Of a stretch of 13,252 nt of DNA, positions 6,836-13,252 are shown piece by piece. The position numbers were made by a program, and so were the translations under genes. Each line of letters opens with the position of its first letter. Positions within the stretch are counted from its first letter, which is position 1. The stretch comes from an uncultured Lachnospiraceae bacterium (GTDB lineage: Bacteria; Bacillota; Clostridia; Lachnospirales; Lachnospiraceae): contig CAMAHO010000044.1 in assembly GCA_945834545.1 (NCBI GenBank), forward strand, positions 1-13,252, in the 5' to 3' direction. The notes beneath the pieces were generated by a model. The model had not been told where the DNA came from. It did not search any database and worked only from the letters and a program-made list of their open reading frames with translations.

Positions 6836-7963
6836 ATGTATACATTACTAACCAAGGAAGGAAGAGCAAAAAGAGGACAGTTTGAAACCGTTCATGGAAC
6901 AATACAGACACCTGTGTTTATGAATGTAGGAACTGTGGCTGCCATCAAGGGTGCTGTTTCTACAGAGGATTTAGAACAGATTGGAACCCAGGTGGAGTTA
7001 TCCAATACGTATCATCTCCATGTAAGACCGGGAGATGAGGTGATTAAGAAGATGGGTGGTCTTCATAAATTTATGAACTGGCAAAAGCCCATACTCACGG
7101 ATTCCGGCGGATTTCAAGTGTTTTCACTGGCTTCCTTGCGAAAGATTAAAGAAGAGGGAGTGACATTTCAATCCCATATTGATGGAAGAAAAATCTTTAT
7201 GGGTCCGGAGCAAAGCATGCAGATACAGTCTAATCTAGGCTCTACCATTGCTATGGCTTTTGATGAATGCCCTAACAGCAAGGCGGACCGCTCTTATGTA
7301 CAGGCCTCTGTGGAACGAACCACCAGATGGCTGGAGCGCTGCAAGGTGGAAATGAATCGCCTGAATCAATTAGAGGATACAGTGAATCCTCATCAACTTT
7401 TGTTTGGTATTAATCAGGGGGCTGTCTATGCAGATATTCGTATTGAACATGCAAAGAGAATTTCTGAGTTGGATTTACCAGGGTATGCGGTAGGTGGTCT
7501 GGCAGTAGGCGAGAGTCACGAGGAAATGTATTATATCTTGGACGAGGTGGTACCATATTTGCCGGAAAATAAACCCACCTATTTAATGGGCGTTGGTACA
7601 CCTGCCAATATTCTGGAGGGCGTGGAGCGAGGTGTAGATTTCTTTGACTGCGTTTATCCCACCAGAAATGGTCGACATGGTCACATATACACCAACTACG
7701 GAAAGATTAACCTGTTTAACGCCAAATACGAATTAGACGGCAGACCTTTGGAGGAAGGCTGTAATTGTCCGGCTTGCAGACGATACTCCAGATCCTACAT
7801 CAGGCATCTGTTAAAAGCAAAAGAGATGCTGGGTATGCGACTTTGCGTCCTGCATAACCTGTATTTTTACAACACCATGATGACAGAAATCAGAGATGCC
7901 TTAGATAAGCATGAATTTGCGGCTTATAAAAAACGAAAGCTGGATTCTATGATGAATGGGTGA
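6836..7963 (+). CDS. tgt: tRNA-guanine transglycosylase
   Basis: This 375-residue enzyme exchanges the wobble guanine (position 34) of GUN-anticodon tRNAs for preQ1, on the way to queuosine. Length and motifs are typical. LSNTYHLHVRPG (55-66) and TDSGGFQVFSL (88-98) contain the general-base Asp89. GGLAVGES (220-227) binds substrate. DCVYPTRNGRHG (271-282) contains the nucleophile Asp271. CNCPACRR (309-316) with His340 supplies the zinc site (Cys309, Cys311, Cys314, His340). TAAGGAG lies 7 nt before the ATG. No queA is immediately upstream, and yajC follows, as in many bacteria. I see no obvious promoter in the 57-bp gap to the VanY-type gene, so readthrough from there is possible. Confidence 0.97.
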   Translation: MYTLLTKEGRAKRGQFETVHGTIQTPVFMNVGTVAAIKGAVSTEDLEQIGTQVELSNTYHLHVRPGDEVIKKMGGLHKFMNWQKPILTDSGGFQVFSLASLRKIKEEGVTFQSHIDGRKIFMGPEQSMQIQSNLGSTIAMAFDECPNSKADRSYVQASVERTTRWLERCKVEMNRLNQLEDTVNPHQLLFGINQGAVYADIRIEHAKRISELDLPGYAVGGLAVGESHEEMYYILDEVVPYLPENKPTYLMGVGTPANILEGVERGVDFFDCVYPTRNGRHGHIYTNYGKINLFNAKYELDGRPLEEGCNCPACRRYSRSYIRHLLKAKEMLGMRLCVLHNLYFYNTMMTEIRDALDKHEFAAYKKRKLDSMMNG

Positions 7964-7994
7964 CACCTCCCCTTGATATAATTACAGAAAATAC

Positions 7995-8023
7995 TTGCCA
8001 CTTTGGACAGAATTGTGTATGAT
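7995..8023 (+). promoter_or_regulatory. Candidate yajC promoter
   Basis: TTGCCA (7995-8000) and TATGAT (8018-8023) are separated by 17 bp in the tgt-yajC gap. The predicted start near 8030 gives a ~52-nt leader. yajC may therefore be expressed both from this promoter and from upstream readthrough. Confidence 0.55.
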
Positions 8024-8081
8024 GTTTCTTAGGCTTTTCTATGAGCCGAATCTACTAAATAGTTTATTGAGAGGACAGATT

Positions 8082-8387
8082 ATGGTATTACTTGAAGCAA
8101 CCGGTACTGGTATGGGTGGACTTGTAGGGACAATCTTAATTTATGGTATCTTCCTTTTTGCCATGTGGTTTTTCCTGATCAGACCCCAGAGTAAAGAAAA
8201 GAAGAAAATGCAGGAGATGTTGTCTACCTTGGCACTTGGTGATTGTGTTTTGACAACATCCGGTTTTTATGGTGTGGTTATTGATATTTCAGACGATACC
8301 GTCATTGTGGAGTTTGGAAACAATAAGAACTGCCGTATTCCTATGGACAAGCAGGCGATCAGCCGAATTGAAAAACCGATTGAATAA
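8082..8387 (+). CDS. yajC: Preprotein translocase subunit YajC
   Basis: This 101-residue single-pass membrane protein is an accessory of the Sec translocon (SecDF-YajC complex). Residues ~14-33 form the membrane helix (ILIYGIFLFAMWFFLI), followed by RPQSKEKKKMQEML (35-47). Then comes the conserved GDCVLTTSGFYGVVIDI cytoplasmic domain (53-69), matching the family GDxVxTxGGxxGxV pattern. The start at 8082 is chosen because AGAGGA (8070-8075) lies 6 nt upstream. A longer frame opening at a TTG at 7995 begins in a promoter -35 box and is rejected. It follows tgt, as in the common tgt-yajC arrangement, but secD/secF do not follow here; an intrinsic terminator comes directly after. Confidence 0.93.
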   Translation: MVLLEATGTGMGGLVGTILIYGIFLFAMWFFLIRPQSKEKKKMQEMLSTLALGDCVLTTSGFYGVVIDISDDTVIVEFGNNKNCRIPMDKQAISRIEKPIE

Positions 8388-8393
8388 AAGGAT

Positions 8394-8429
8394 GGGGCAG
8401 TGCGAACCAAAGCATTGCCCCTTGTTTTT
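8394..8429 (+). terminator. Intrinsic terminator between yajC and leuB
   Basis: GGGGCAGTGC (8394-8403) pairs with GCATTGCCCC (8412-8421), a 10-bp stem with one G-U pair and an 8-nt loop, followed by TTGTTTTT. It begins 6 bp after the yajC stop and ends about 26 bp before the leuB ATG. Confidence 0.85.
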
Positions 8430-8454
8430 ATAAAACACAGAGGGAGAGAAGAAG

Positions 8455-9540
8455 ATGCAGCTAAATATTACCTGTATTCCCGGTGACGGCATCGGACCGG
8501 AAATCGTAAACGAAGCAAAGAAGGTTCTAAATAAGGTAGGTCAGGTGTATGGCCATACAATGAATTTCACTGATATTCTAATGGGAGGAGCCTCTATTGA
8601 TGTCCACGGCGTTCCCCTCACAGAGGAGGCAGTGGCAACAGCAAAGGCAGCAGATGCGGTGCTGATGGGTTCTATCGGTGGAGATACCACCACCAGCCCT
8701 TGGTACAAGCTCCCTCCTAACAAGAGACCGGAGGCAGGCTTACTAGCCATTCGCAAGGCCTTAAATCTGTTTGCCAATCTACGTCCTGCAGTGCTTTACC
8801 ATGAGCTTGCAGGAGCCTGCCCGTTGAAGGAAGAAATAAGCGATAAGGGCTTTGATATCATGATTATGAGAGAGCTTACCGGAGGCCTGTATTTTGGTGA
8901 GCGCAAGACAGAGGAAGTGAATGGCGTCCTGAAGGCAACAGATACATTGACCTATGATGAAAATGAGATTCGTCGCATTGCCATTAAAGGCTTTGATATC
9001 GCTATGAAGAGAAGGAAAAAGGTAACCAGTGTGGATAAGGCAAATGTTCTGGATTCCTCCAGACTTTGGAGAAAGGTCGTTGAGGAAGTGGCAAAGGACT
9101 ATCCCGAGGTAACCTTAGAGCATATGCTGGTGGACAACTGTGCAATGCAGTTAGTCAAAGACCCCTCACAATTTGATGTGGTATTAACAGAGAATATGTT
9201 TGGTGACATTTTATCCGATGAGGCTAGTATGGTGACAGGGTCCATTGGCATGCTTGCAAGTGCCAGCTTGAACGACACAAAGTTTGGTTTGTACGAGCCA
9301 AGCCACGGTTCCGCACCGGATATTGCAGGGAAAAATATTGCAAATCCCATTGCCACTATATTAAGTGCAGCAATGATGCTTCGTTACAGCTTTGATTTGG
9401 ATAAGGAAGCAGATGCCATTGAGAACGCCGTAAAACAGGTCCTGAAGGAAGGCTACAGAACCGGAGACATTATGTCTGAGGGCTGTACCAAGGTATTGTG
9501 TGACGAGATGGGAAATCTCTTGGCAGAGAGGATAAAGTAA
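8455..9540 (+). CDS. leuB: 3-isopropylmalate dehydrogenase
   Basis: This 361-residue NAD-dependent enzyme oxidises and decarboxylates 3-isopropylmalate in leucine synthesis. Motifs in order: PGDGIGPE (9-16) and PEAGLLAIRKAL (92-103), the leucine-type substrate-pocket loop that separates it from isocitrate dehydrogenase. Next come NLRPA (108-112), MRELTGGLYFGER (138-150) with the catalytic Tyr146, and DKANVLDSSRLWR (194-206) with Lys195. NMFGDILSDEASMVTGSIGM (247-266) is the family signature with metal-binding Asp251 and Asp255, and EPSHGSAPDIAGKNIANP (281-298) binds the cofactor. AGGGAG lies 8 nt before the ATG. ilvD follows after 13 bp, so these form an operon. leuA, leuC and leuD are not in the window. 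A terminator lies immediately upstream and no promoter is evident between it and the gene. Confidence 0.96.
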   Translation: MQLNITCIPGDGIGPEIVNEAKKVLNKVGQVYGHTMNFTDILMGGASIDVHGVPLTEEAVATAKAADAVLMGSIGGDTTTSPWYKLPPNKRPEAGLLAIRKALNLFANLRPAVLYHELAGACPLKEEISDKGFDIMIMRELTGGLYFGERKTEEVNGVLKATDTLTYDENEIRRIAIKGFDIAMKRRKKVTSVDKANVLDSSRLWRKVVEEVAKDYPEVTLEHMLVDNCAMQLVKDPSQFDVVLTENMFGDILSDEASMVTGSIGMLASASLNDTKFGLYEPSHGSAPDIAGKNIANPIATILSAAMMLRYSFDLDKEADAIENAVKQVLKEGYRTGDIMSEGCTKVLCDEMGNLLAERIK

Positions 9541-9553
9541 GGAGGATACAGGA

Positions 9554-11224
9554 ATGATGACAAGTGATAATGCAAGAGCCGGTATGCAGCAGGCACCAGC
9601 CAGAAGCTTATTTAATGCCTTAGGGTTTACTGAGGAAGAGATGAAGAAGCCCATGGTAGGTATCGTTAGCTCCTATAACGAGATTGTACCCGGCCATATG
9701 AATATTGACAAGATTGTGGATGCCGTTAAGCTAGGCGTTGCTGAGGCCGGCGGAGTTCCCGTGGTATTTCCTGCCATTGCTGTCTGTGACGGTATTGCCA
9801 TGGGGCATATCGGAATGAAATATTCCCTGGTTACCAGAGATTTGATTGCAGATTCCACGGAATGTATGGCGATTGCTCATCAGTTTGATGCTCTTGTCAT
9901 GGTGCCAAACTGTGATAAGAATGTGCCCGGCTTGCTTATGGCAGCCTGCAGATTGAATCTGCCCACCGTATTTGTTTCCGGTGGACCTATGCTGGCAGGT
10001 CACGTAAAGGGGAAGAAGAGAAGCCTGTCCTCCATGTTTGAGGCTGTAGGCTCCTATGCCGCAGGCACCATGACTGAGGAGGATGTATGTGAGTTTGAAA
10101 ATAAGGTTTGTCCTACCTGTGGCTCCTGCTCCGGTATGTATACTGCAAACTCCATGAACTGCCTGACAGAGGCTCTTGGTATGGGACTTCGTGGAAACGG
10201 TACTATTCCGGCAGTGTACTCTGAGAGAATTAAGCTTGCAAAGCATGCAGGCATGGCGGTTATGGAAATGTTCCGCAGGAATATCAGGGCCAGAGATATT
10301 ATCACTAAGGATGCTATCATGAATGCACTTACTGTTGATATGGCACTGGGTTGCTCCACAAACTCCATGCTTCATTTGCCGGCAATCGCCCATGAAATCG
10401 GCTTTGACTTCGATATCAGCTTTGCTAATCCTATCAGTGAGAAGACACCGAACCTTTGTCACCTGGCACCCGCAGGCCCTACCTATATGGAGGATTTAAA
10501 CGAGGCAGGTGGTGTCTATGCAGTGATGAAGGAGCTGGCTGACATTGGCTTATTACATACAGACTGTATGACCGTAACAGGAAAGACAATCGGTGAAGCG
10601 ATTAAGAATGCTGTGAATTTAAATCCTGAGGTCATTCGCACCGTAGATAACCCTTACTCCAAGACCGGTGGCTTGGCAGTTCTTAAGGGCAATCTGGCTC
10701 CTGACGGCTCTGTTGTAAAGCGTTCTGCTGTCGTAGAGGAGATGATGGTTCACGAAGGACCGGCTCGTGTCTTTGATTGTGAGGAGGATGCGATTGCAGC
10801 CATAAAGGGCGGAAAAATTGTTGCCGGTGATGTGGTTGTCATTCGTTACGAGGGACCTAAGGGTGGCCCGGGAATGAGAGAAATGCTAAACCCCACCTCA
10901 GCCATTGCAGGTATGGGCTTAGGCTCATCCGTAGCGCTCATTACCGATGGACGTTTCTCGGGCGCTTCCAGAGGTGCTTCAATTGGACATGTATCCCCGG
11001 AAGCAGCTGTAGGCGGACCCATCGCATTCGTAGAGGAAGGGGATATCATTAGCATCAATATTCCGGAGTTAAAGCTGGATATTAAGGTATCCGACGAAGA
11101 GATGGCAAAGCGCCGTGCCAATTGGCAGCCTAAGGAACCTAAGGTGACTACCGGTTACCTTGCTAGATATACAGAGATGGTTACCAGCGGAAACCGCGGA
11201 GCGATTCTGGAAATTAAGAAATAA
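9554..11224 (+). CDS. ilvD: Dihydroxy-acid dehydratase
   Basis: This 556-residue iron-sulfur enzyme dehydrates 2,3-dihydroxy-isovalerate and 2,3-dihydroxy-3-methylvalerate in valine/leucine and isoleucine synthesis. Signatures: CDKNVPGLLMAA (120-131) with cluster ligand Cys120, CPTCGSCSGMYTANSMNC (186-203) with Cys192, and the C-terminal SDGRFSG-like segment TDGRFSGASRG in the last fifth. Near residues 43-49 it reads EIVPGHM, with Gly where [2Fe-2S] plant/mycobacterial enzymes have Cys (PCN). This resembles the E. coli-type oxygen-sensitive [4Fe-4S] class, which would suit an anaerobe; that classification is inference. AGGAGG overlaps the leuB stop region, 8 nt before the ATG, indicating tight coupling with leuB. 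A long hairpin element fills the gap to ilvB. Confidence 0.97.
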   Translation: MMTSDNARAGMQQAPARSLFNALGFTEEEMKKPMVGIVSSYNEIVPGHMNIDKIVDAVKLGVAEAGGVPVVFPAIAVCDGIAMGHIGMKYSLVTRDLIADSTECMAIAHQFDALVMVPNCDKNVPGLLMAACRLNLPTVFVSGGPMLAGHVKGKKRSLSSMFEAVGSYAAGTMTEEDVCEFENKVCPTCGSCSGMYTANSMNCLTEALGMGLRGNGTIPAVYSERIKLAKHAGMAVMEMFRRNIRARDIITKDAIMNALTVDMALGCSTNSMLHLPAIAHEIGFDFDISFANPISEKTPNLCHLAPAGPTYMEDLNEAGGVYAVMKELADIGLLHTDCMTVTGKTIGEAIKNAVNLNPEVIRTVDNPYSKTGGLAVLKGNLAPDGSVVKRSAVVEEMMVHEGPARVFDCEEDAIAAIKGGKIVAGDVVVIRYEGPKGGPGMREMLNPTSAIAGMGLGSSVALITDGRFSGASRGASIGHVSPEAAVGGPIAFVEEGDIISINIPELKLDIKVSDEEMAKRRANWQPKEPKVTTGYLARYTEMVTSGNRGAILEIKK

Positions 11225-11226
11225 GA

Positions 11227-11335
11227 TGTGCCAGGGGGACGGTAAAATGTGGCTTTTTTATTGTCCCCAATGGTCCTAAAAGCTGGACCAAGGGGGACAA
11301 TAAAAAAGCCACATTTTACCGTCCCCCTTGGCACA
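11227..11335. repeat. Near-perfect 109-bp palindromic hairpin element between ilvD and ilvB
   Basis: Positions 11227-11276 pair with 11285-11335, about 50 bp of nearly perfect stem (one bulged A and two or three mismatches near the apex) around an 8-nt loop. Each arm contains the 34-nt unit (11235-11268, and inverted at 11293-11326). It begins GGGGACGGTAA, contains GGCTTTTTTA and ends TGTCCCC, then an inner TGGTCC. The unit matches the one at 7-40 at 29 of 34 positions. The element starts 3 bp after the ilvD stop and ends 13 bp before the ilvB Shine-Dalgarno, exactly filling the gap. There is no T-run after the second arm, so it is not a standard terminator in the operon direction. It may affect mRNA processing or stability between ilvD and ilvB. 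Confidence 0.92.
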
Positions 11336-11359
11336 CAGACAAACGGATGGAGGAAAGAG

Positions 11360-13027
11360 ATGCTTCTTAATGGTTCTGAAATTGTAGTTGAATGTTTAAA
11401 GGAACAGGGAGTGGATACCGTCTTTGGTTATCCTGGAGGTACTATTTTAAATATTTATGATGCTTTATATAAGCACAGTGATGAGATTCGTCATATTTTA
11501 ACATCCCATGAGCAAGGGGCTGCACACGCAGCTGACGGATATGCAAGAGCAACCGGAAAAGTTGGCGTCTGTATGGCAACTAGCGGACCGGGAGCCACGA
11601 ACCTGGTAACCGGTATTGCTACAGCTTATATGGATTCTGTGCCCATGGTAGCCATTACTGCAAATGTAAATTTACCTTTGCTTGGAAAGGACACCTTCCA
11701 GGAGATTGATATTGCAGGTGTCACCATGCCAATCACAAAGCACGGGTTTATTGTAAAGAATGTAAATGACCTGGCGAATACCATCAGAAAGGCCTTTCAG
11801 ATAGCTACCACAGGCAGACCCGGGCCGGTATTGGTGGATATTACGAAGGATGTAACGGCTGCAACCTGTGAGTACACACCGGTTGCACCGGAAAAGACGA
11901 TTCCTGCAAAGTGCTTTACAGAACAAGATATAGAGAGCGTTTTAGAGCTGCTTATACAGTGCAAAAAACCGTATATCTATGTTGGTGGTGGAGCAGTTTT
12001 ATCCGGGGCTTCGAAGGAAGTTGCGGAGTTTGCAGAGCGTATTGATGCACCTGTTTGCGATACTCTTATGGCAAAGGGTGTATTTAATGCCTATGATGAA
12101 AGATATACCGGCATGATTGGAATGCACGGCACCAAGACTTCCAATTTAGGCGTCAGCGAATGTGATTGCCTGATTGCCTTAGGTGCCAGATTCTCAGACC
12201 GTGTTACCGGTAATCCTAAGCGATTTGCTGAAAATGCAAAGATTATCCATATTGATATCGATGCAGCTGAGATCAACAAGAATATTCGAGTGGATGCTTC
12301 TATAGTAGGGGATTTAAAGGAGATATTACAGATTCTCAACAGTAAGCTGGAGAAGGCTGATCATGCAGATTGGATGCAGCATATTCAGGAGTTCAAGGAA
12401 AAATATCCTTTAAAGTACGATAAGGATATGTTGACCTGCCCTTATGTGATAGAAGAGATTGACAGGGTGACAAAGGGAGAAGCCATTATTACAACGGATG
12501 TGGGACAGCATCAGATGTGGGCTGCTCAGTATTATAAATATACCAGCCCCAGAACCTTCCTGTCCTCCGGCGGCTTGGGCACTATGGGATATGGCTTGGG
12601 AGCCTGCATCGGTGCACAGGTAGGGCAGCCGGATAAGATTTGCATCAACATCGCAGGAGACGGGTGCTTCCGTATGAATATGAATGAGTTGGCAACTGCC
12701 AGCCGATATAATATCCCTATCATTCAGGTTGTCATCAACAATCGTGTATTGGGTATGGTTCGTCAGTGGCAGACATTGTTTTACGGAAAGCGATATTCTC
12801 AGACCATACTAAACGACAAGGTTGATTTCTGTATGGTTGCAAAGGGACTTGGCTGCGAGGCTATCCGCGTAACGAAGAAGGAAGAGGTGGCAGAGGCCAT
12901 TCGAAAGGCTATTGACCTGAAGGCACCGGTGCTCATTGAGTGTATGATTAATGAGGATGACAAGGTATTCCCTATGGTTCCCGCAGGAGCCCCCATTAGT
13001 GAAGTGTTTGACGGGGATGATATCTAA
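11360..13027 (+). CDS. ilvB: Acetohydroxyacid synthase (acetolactate synthase) large subunit
   Basis: This 555-residue ThDP- and FAD-dependent enzyme condenses pyruvate with pyruvate or 2-oxobutyrate, the first common step of branched-chain amino acid synthesis. The N-terminal Pyr domain has FGYPGG (22-27) and SHEQGAAHAADGYARATGK (49-67) with the catalytic Glu51, then SGPGATNLVTG (75-85). The middle domain has ALGARFSDRVTGNPKRFA. The C-terminal ThDP motif GDG...NN spans 433-461, followed by LGMVRQWQTLFYGKRYS, which has the Trp and arrangement typical of anabolic AHAS. The start at 11360 is set by GGAGG 6 nt upstream. The frame extends upstream to 11249, but that part is only translation of the palindrome. 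The regulatory subunit gene ilvN is not adjacent downstream and ilvC is not present in the window. Confidence 0.96.
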   Translation: MLLNGSEIVVECLKEQGVDTVFGYPGGTILNIYDALYKHSDEIRHILTSHEQGAAHAADGYARATGKVGVCMATSGPGATNLVTGIATAYMDSVPMVAITANVNLPLLGKDTFQEIDIAGVTMPITKHGFIVKNVNDLANTIRKAFQIATTGRPGPVLVDITKDVTAATCEYTPVAPEKTIPAKCFTEQDIESVLELLIQCKKPYIYVGGGAVLSGASKEVAEFAERIDAPVCDTLMAKGVFNAYDERYTGMIGMHGTKTSNLGVSECDCLIALGARFSDRVTGNPKRFAENAKIIHIDIDAAEINKNIRVDASIVGDLKEILQILNSKLEKADHADWMQHIQEFKEKYPLKYDKDMLTCPYVIEEIDRVTKGEAIITTDVGQHQMWAAQYYKYTSPRTFLSSGGLGTMGYGLGACIGAQVGQPDKICINIAGDGCFRMNMNELATASRYNIPIIQVVINNRVLGMVRQWQTLFYGKRYSQTILNDKVDFCMVAKGLGCEAIRVTKKEEVAEAIRKAIDLKAPVLIECMINEDDKVFPMVPAGAPISEVFDGDDI

Positions 13028-13040
13028 AAATATTAAATAA

Positions 13041-13207
13041 GATACCTACGGATTGCTTCGCAGTACCTGCTCCCGCAATCCTATCAAATATTCGCATATC
13101 GTGGGACTGTCGTCCCACTTTTATGCGAATATTTGGGCGGGTTCCAAGGTCTTATACCCACTCTTGAGCAAGCTCAAGTGGGTATAAGACTTTGGAACCC
13201 TGGTATC
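13041..13207. repeat. Multi-hairpin structured intergenic element downstream of ilvB
   Basis: Three hairpins lie in tandem. GGATTGC/GCAATCC (13050-13056/13075-13081) encloses GCAG-TAC-CTGC. A 14-bp stem 13085-13098/13122-13135 is topped by GTGGGAC/GTCCCAC (13101-13107/13112-13118). A ~27-bp stem runs 13140-13168/13173-13199, with a 2-nt bulge and a CAAG loop. All three are bracketed by GATACC (13041-13046) and GGTATC (13202-13207), which are complementary, so the whole could fold as one branched structure. There is no T-run after the last stem, so it is not a plain intrinsic terminator, although it may still end the leuB-ilvD-ilvB transcript. It may be a repetitive extragenic element or a structured RNA; I do not recognise a known family. 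Confidence 0.75.
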
Positions 13208-13219
13208 ATAAAAAATATG

Positions 13220-13248
13220 TTGACTTACTTAAACGAAAATACTATTCT
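13220..13248 (+). promoter_or_regulatory. Promoter for a gene beyond the window
   Basis: TTGACT (13220-13225) and TATTCT (13243-13248) are separated by 17 bp, immediately after the multi-hairpin element. The gene it would serve lies past the right edge. Confidence 0.5.
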
Positions 13249-13252
13249 ATTA

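Noticed and set aside
7995..8081. 29-residue N-terminal extension of YajC from a TTG
   Set aside because: The TTG is part of a TTGCCA -35 box with a well-spaced TATGAT downstream; the ATG at 8082 has AGAGGA and gives a normal-length YajC.
9731..10462. 243-residue open frame on the minus strand inside ilvD
   Set aside because: It lies antisense to a clearly real gene with intact motifs and resembles no known protein; it is a codon-usage shadow.
11227..11335. Hairpin between ilvD and ilvB as a rho-independent terminator
   Set aside because: No T-run follows the second arm in the direction of transcription; the T-run lies inside the first arm and is paired.
11249..11359. 37-residue N-terminal extension of IlvB
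   Set aside because: It only translates the palindromic element; the standard AHAS N-terminus begins after the GGAGG at 11349-11353.
1..13252. CRISPR arrays, tRNA or rRNA genes, phage genes, toxin-antitoxin or defence modules
   Set aside because: No regularly spaced repeats, tRNA cloverleaf, rRNA sequence or corresponding protein families were seen on either strand.

Overview
The window looks like part of the chromosome of an anaerobic Firmicute of class Clostridia, most likely a Lachnospiraceae-type organism. This is an inference from moderately AT-rich DNA, strong AGGAGG-type ribosome binding sites, Clostridia-type families (DUF1292, DUF5662) and the character of the proteins; no rRNA or other taxonomic marker is present. 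Most of the window is ordinary housekeeping chromosome. The unusual parts are three structured non-coding elements and one degenerate sugar-enzyme homologue.

Layout. Positions 1-440 hold no convincing gene. They contain a ~380 bp imperfect inverted-repeat element whose ends carry a GGGGAC...GTCCCC unit, followed by a C-rich (G-rich on the minus strand) tract with quadruplex potential. A very acidic DUF1292 protein (minus strand, 445-759) is divergent from a small plus-strand group: a GlgX/pullulanase-like GH13 protein that has lost most of its catalytic residues (897-2687), a DUF5662 protein with an HD motif (2701-3243), and, behind its own extended -10 promoter, a seven-bladed propeller 'lactonase' (3322-4377). 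A bidirectional terminator separates the latter from convergent aroC (4460-5560, minus). Divergent from aroC is a membrane-anchored VanY-type D,D-carboxypeptidase (to 6778), then tgt (6836-7963), yajC (8082-8387), an intrinsic terminator, and the branched-chain amino acid group leuB-ilvD-ilvB (8455-13027). The window ends with a highly folded intergenic sequence and a good promoter facing out of the window.

How the genes work together. IlvB (acetohydroxyacid synthase large subunit) and IlvD (dihydroxyacid dehydratase) belong to the common valine/isoleucine/leucine pathway, and LeuB (3-isopropylmalate dehydrogenase) to the leucine branch. Partners ilvN, ilvC, leuA and leuCD are not in the window. 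AroC makes chorismate. Tgt modifies tRNA wobble guanine and YajC is a Sec translocon accessory, the classic tgt-yajC pairing, here followed by leu/ilv genes instead of secDF.

Most notable observations: (1) the GH13 protein looks like a conserved pseudoenzyme: the nucleophile and stabilising aspartates and the region I motif are gone while flanking GlgX signatures are intact; (2) a 34-nt unit occurs four times as two inverted pairs, one in the 5' element and one as a ~109 bp near-perfect hairpin filling the ilvD-ilvB gap, suggesting a REP/MITE-like family; (3) there are face-to-face promoters between DUF1292 and the GH13 gene; (4) a terminator lies directly upstream of leuB with no visible promoter; (5) a multi-hairpin element follows ilvB.
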